From Sanderia malayensis (Eukaryota > Cnidaria > Scyphozoa > Semaeostomeae > Pelagiidae), in the NCBI GenBank assembly GCA_013076295.1, contig RQOL01000374.1:4640743-4704742 (forward strand): a stretch of 64,000 nt of DNA. Direction: 5' to 3'. Positions 60,681 to 64,000 of the stretch are shown one piece after another. How positions within the stretch are numbered: position 1 is the first letter of the stretch; every line of letters starts with the position of its first letter. The position numbers and the translations under genes were made by a program. The notes under the pieces were generated by a model, which was not told where the DNA came from, ran no database searches, and saw nothing but the letters and a program-made list of their open reading frames with translations.

Positions 60681-61269
60681 GTATTTATTTAAGTTTTCGT
60701 TTTGAGCTATAACCTGAAGCTTTCTTGTTAATAGTGAACAGAAAATTAGTGTGCGAATACCGCCAATGCCTGCAATTGTGCTGCCACAATTGCAGGCATT
60801 GGCGGCATTGGCCTTATATAATAAGATTGTGCCACGCGTGACCCACCAACTGTGAACAATGCCCATTGTCTTTTGGACAAATCGACGTTCGAAAAAACAA
60901 TGGGATCAAAGGAATTTTGTTGATCCATAAAGGCTTTTTTTTGGGTGGTCAATAAGGGTGCAAATTGGTATCAAAATGATCGCTGCATTGCGCTGATCAC
61001 AGTAAAGTATGTGGCTATTTCTACTCAAACGGTTCGGAGTTATGCCCCATTTTGTGCTTCCGACTTTCTAGAAAGTTCCCCGGATGGAGTTAATGAGATG
61101 CAAACGAGCAGGGAGAAACAGGTGTTTTCGTAGTTGAACGGGCGCAAGTTGCTCCGTTTAAGCGTGAATACGTGCCGGAAATGAATTGTAAAGACGTGTC
61201 AATTGTTGTCAAGACCTGTGGGGACAATTGGTGGACAATTATTTCAAGATATTTCCTTTATTTGATTGT
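60681..61269. other. KDZ intron 9, proximal part (right arm)
   Basis: Intronic sequence after exon 9 donor (CTGGAG|GTATTT). It contains the hairpin at 60,760-60,805 and nothing else recognised. Differences from the left arm cluster here (for example ATTTCTACTCAAACGG at ~61,016 against the complement of CGTTTGGAGTAGAAATTAG). Confidence 0.45.
60760..60805. repeat. Perfect 21-bp-arm inverted repeat (right-arm copy)
   Basis: Mirror of 20,428-20,473: arms 60,760-60,780 and 60,785-60,805, spacer CTGC. Identical in both arms of the large inverted repeat. Confidence 0.95.
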
Positions 61270-62260
61270 TTTCGGCTGAAAATAGCACGAGTTTTGTTTT
61301 GTTTCACCTCACGTTTTTTGTGTTGAGCCGAGGGCCTAACCAAAACACAAAGACAATTTTGATTTTCTCGGGTCGTTCTGGGCCGATTTTCTCCATTTAA
61401 ACTTTCGAAACTGTTTATTTACACAAGAACTAAAGTTATCTGGCTTTGTTTTTTTTGTTTATTGATTTTCCTCTGTTTTTGGACAGTTTTAGCCGAGATT
61501 GGGTTTTGGTGGAAAACACGAAATTTTCAAGCAACATGCGTGTGTTTTACATTTGCGAAAATTAATTTTGAATCTGCCAAAACTTTGTTTTTTTCACCCA
61601 AATACTTTCGATAAATGTTCGCCAAGCTATTAGCTTCATGTTGATATTTTCGTGGGTTGTGTAGGACAAAAATTGGCCACGTTAATTGAATTTGAAAGTT
61701 GGTGAATCATGTTTTCAATGCTATTTTTTCACGGGTTTGATTTCAGGGCTATTTTTGATCAACAAAATCATGTCTTGCACTTCAAAAATGTACAACTAAA
61801 ATTGCGAAAAGCATTTCAAATGCACACCAATTACTTTCGATACTTATTCGCCAAGGTATTAGCTTCATGTTGATGTAATTGAGTTCAAATGGACCAATTT
61901 TGACAAGTTAGGGGAAATTTGGTGTTTTTAAAGTTGGCTGATTAATAAATTTTTCACGGCTTTGTGTTGGGCTGCACTAAATACTCTCCTAAAATTCAAA
62001 ACAACACTGTTAAGAAATGTGAATATTTTAATCGGATTCGCTGTTTCCTCAGCTACAGTTTGATATATTTTTTATTAGAGATTGAGTTTAAATTTTCCAG
62101 GATTCATTAAATTTTTGAAGGCAACTTTTTTTTTCAAACTTCACACTGAAGCTATCAACCTTCGGCTTTCAGGGGGTGGCAGGGTGGGCGCTTGGCGGTC
62201 GATTGCCAGGGGGAGGATTCGACCTCCCAACTTTACTTTCTTTAGAAATGTTGCGTCGTT
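61270..62260 (-). mobile_element. Element X core, diverged copy (right arm)
   Basis: Mirror of 18,963-19,960, with the internal ATTAGCTTCATGTTGAT duplication (~61,628 and ~61,858) and the boundary GAAATGTTGCGTCGTTGTAT into the minisatellite. Confidence 0.65.
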
Positions 62261-64000
62261 GTATGTATTGTAGGGTATGTATTGTAGGGTATGTATTGTA
62301 GGGTATGTATTGTAGGGTATGTATGTAGGGTATGTATTGTAGGGTATGTATTGTAGGGTATTTATTGTAGAGTATGTATTGTAAGGTATGTATTGTAAGG
62401 TATGTATTGTAGGGTATTTATTGTAGGGTATGTTATGTAGGGTATGTATTGTAGGTTATGTATTGTAGGGTATGTATTGTAAGGTATGTATTGTAAGGTA
62501 TGTATCGTAGGGTATTCATTGTAGGGTATGCATTGTAGGGTATGTATTGTAGGGTATGTAAAGTAGGGTATGTTATGTAGGGTATGTGTTGTAGGGTATG
62601 TATTGTAGGGTATTTATTGTAGGGTATGTATCGTAGGGTATGTATTTTAGGGTATGTATTTTAGGGTATGTATTGTAGGGTGTGTATCGTAGGGTATGTA
62701 TTGTAGGGTATTTATTGTAGGGTATGTATTGTAGGGTATGTATCGTAGGTATGTATCGTAGGGTATTTATGTAGGGTATGTATTGTAAGGTATGTATTCT
62801 AGGGTATGTATTGTAGGGTATGTTATGTAGGGTATGTATTGTAGGGTATGTATTGTAGGGTATGTTATGTAGGGTATGTGTTGTAGGGTATGTATCGTAG
62901 GGTATGTATTGTAGGGTATTTATTGTAGGGTATGTATTGTAGGGTATGTATCGTAGGGTATGTATCGTAGGGTATTTATTGTAGGGTATGTATTGTAAGG
63001 TATGTATTCTAGGGTATGTATTGTAGGGTATGTTATGTAGGGTATGTATTGTAGGGTTTGTATTGTAGGGTATGTATTGTAGGGTATGTTATGTAGGGTA
63101 TGTGTTGTAGGGTATGTATTGTAGGGTATGTATCGTAGGGTATGTATTTTAGGGTATGTATTTAGGGTATGTATTGTAGGGTATGTATCGTAGGGTATGT
63201 ATTGTAGGGTATTTATTGTAGGGTATGTATTGTAGGGTATGTATCGTAGGGTATGTATCGTAGGGTATTTATTGTAGGGTATGTATTGTAAGGTATGTAT
63301 TCTAGGGTATGTATTGTAGGGTATGTTATGTAGGGTATGTATTGTAGGGTATGTATTGTAGGGTATGTTATGTATGTGTTGTAGGGTATGTATCGTAGGG
63401 TATGTATTGTAGGGTATTTATTGTAGGGTATGTATTGTAGGGTATGTATCGTAGGGTATGTATCGTAGGCTATTTATTGTAGGGTATGTATTGTAAGGTA
63501 TGTATTCTGTATGTATTGTAGGGTATGTTATGTAGGGTATGTATTGTAGGGTTTGTATTGTAGGGTATGTATTGTAGGGTATGTATTGTAGGGTATGTTA
63601 TGTAGGGTATGTGTTGTAGGGTATGTATTGTAGGGTATGTATCGTAGGGTTTGTATTTTAGGGTATGTATTTTAGGGTATGTATTGTAGGGTATGTATCG
63701 TAGGGTATGTATTGTAGGGTATTTATTGTAGGGTATGTATTGTAGGGTATGTATCGTAGGGTATGTATCGTAGGGTATTTATTGTAGGGTATGTATTGTA
63801 AGGTATGTATTCTAGGGTATGTATTGTAGGGTATGTTATGTAGGGTATGTATTGTAGGGTATGTATTGTAGGGTATGTATTGTAGGGTATGTTATGTAGG
63901 GCATGTGTTGTAGGGTATGTATTGTAGGGTATGTATTGTAAGGTATGTATTGTAGGGTATGTATTGTAGGGTATGTATTCTAGGGTATGTATTGTAGGGT
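62261..64000. repeat. 14-bp minisatellite array (right arm)
   Basis: Complement of the block 5 array (unit TATTGTAGGGTATG), running off the window end. Units are mostly full length, and variant order matches blocks 3-5. It shows AAGG where the left arm has AGG, supporting base loss in the left-arm consensus. Confidence 0.95.

Larger units (their letters stand above)
45059..64000. repeat. Right arm of the large inverted repeat
   Basis: Reverse complement of about 17,250-36,186. It begins beside the N gap and continues past the window end inside minisatellite. Compared with the left arm it has a cleaner satellite and intact KDZ exons 4 and 7. It also has its own one-base losses in KDZ exon 2 and in LINE-B. 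Confidence 0.93.

Noticed and set aside
62261..64000. Telomere
   Set aside because: The unit is a 14-mer containing TAGGG, not tandem TTAGGG, and the same array is internal at 5.4-19 kb.

Overview
This window is metazoan, non-vertebrate genomic DNA. It is AT-rich and has GT-AG introns. Its gene content is almost all transposable-element (TE) derived: KDZ transposase, Helitron, L2/CR1-like LINEs, THAP/IS4EU, an integrase-like transposase and MITEs. This mix suggests a marine invertebrate such as a cnidarian or sponge, but the species cannot be named from sequence. No bacterial operons, rRNA, tRNA or CRISPR arrays were found.

Layout. (1) 1.65-5.06 kb and 20.55-23.76 kb (minus strand) are the two halves of one intron-rich KDZ-family transposase gene. 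I reconstruct 17 coding exons with matching splice phases (about 726 codons). (2) Its ninth intron (5.06-20.55 kb) is filled by a higher-order satellite: a 14-bp minisatellite (CATACCCTACAATA and variants) alternating with four near-identical ~1.4-kb copies and one diverged copy of a mobile-element core, called element X here. (3) 24.2-34.3 kb is a TE graveyard: a LINE inserted in another LINE, a Helitron helicase tail, a THAP domain, a Mutator-like fragment, a THAP/IS4EU transposase pseudogene, an integrase-like pseudogene and an alpha-kinase fragment that abuts another element X. (4) 36.2-44.96 kb is single-copy. It holds a small three-exon gene of unknown function (about 105 aa), a fully equipped element X with ~15 copies of a 114-bp repeat, and the N-terminal exons of a Helitron Rep/helicase gene that runs into a gap of exactly 100 N (44,958-45,057). 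(5) From the base after the gap to the window end, the sequence is the reverse complement of about 17.2-36.19 kb, so every feature of that stretch appears twice in opposite orientation.

The arms differ mainly by single-base indels. These break different exons in each arm, and there is one whole-codon indel. The break at a 100-N scaffold gap makes an inverted alternative-haplotype contig or other misjoin the first hypothesis for the palindrome; a true inverted duplication is the alternative.

The most notable content is the reconstructed KDZ gene carrying a ~15.5-kb satellite in one intron, and the element X family. Element X has a constant right half with CACGTG and CCAAT motifs, a left half made of swappable tandem repeats with conserved GC hairpins, and has itself been amplified into a higher-order repeat.
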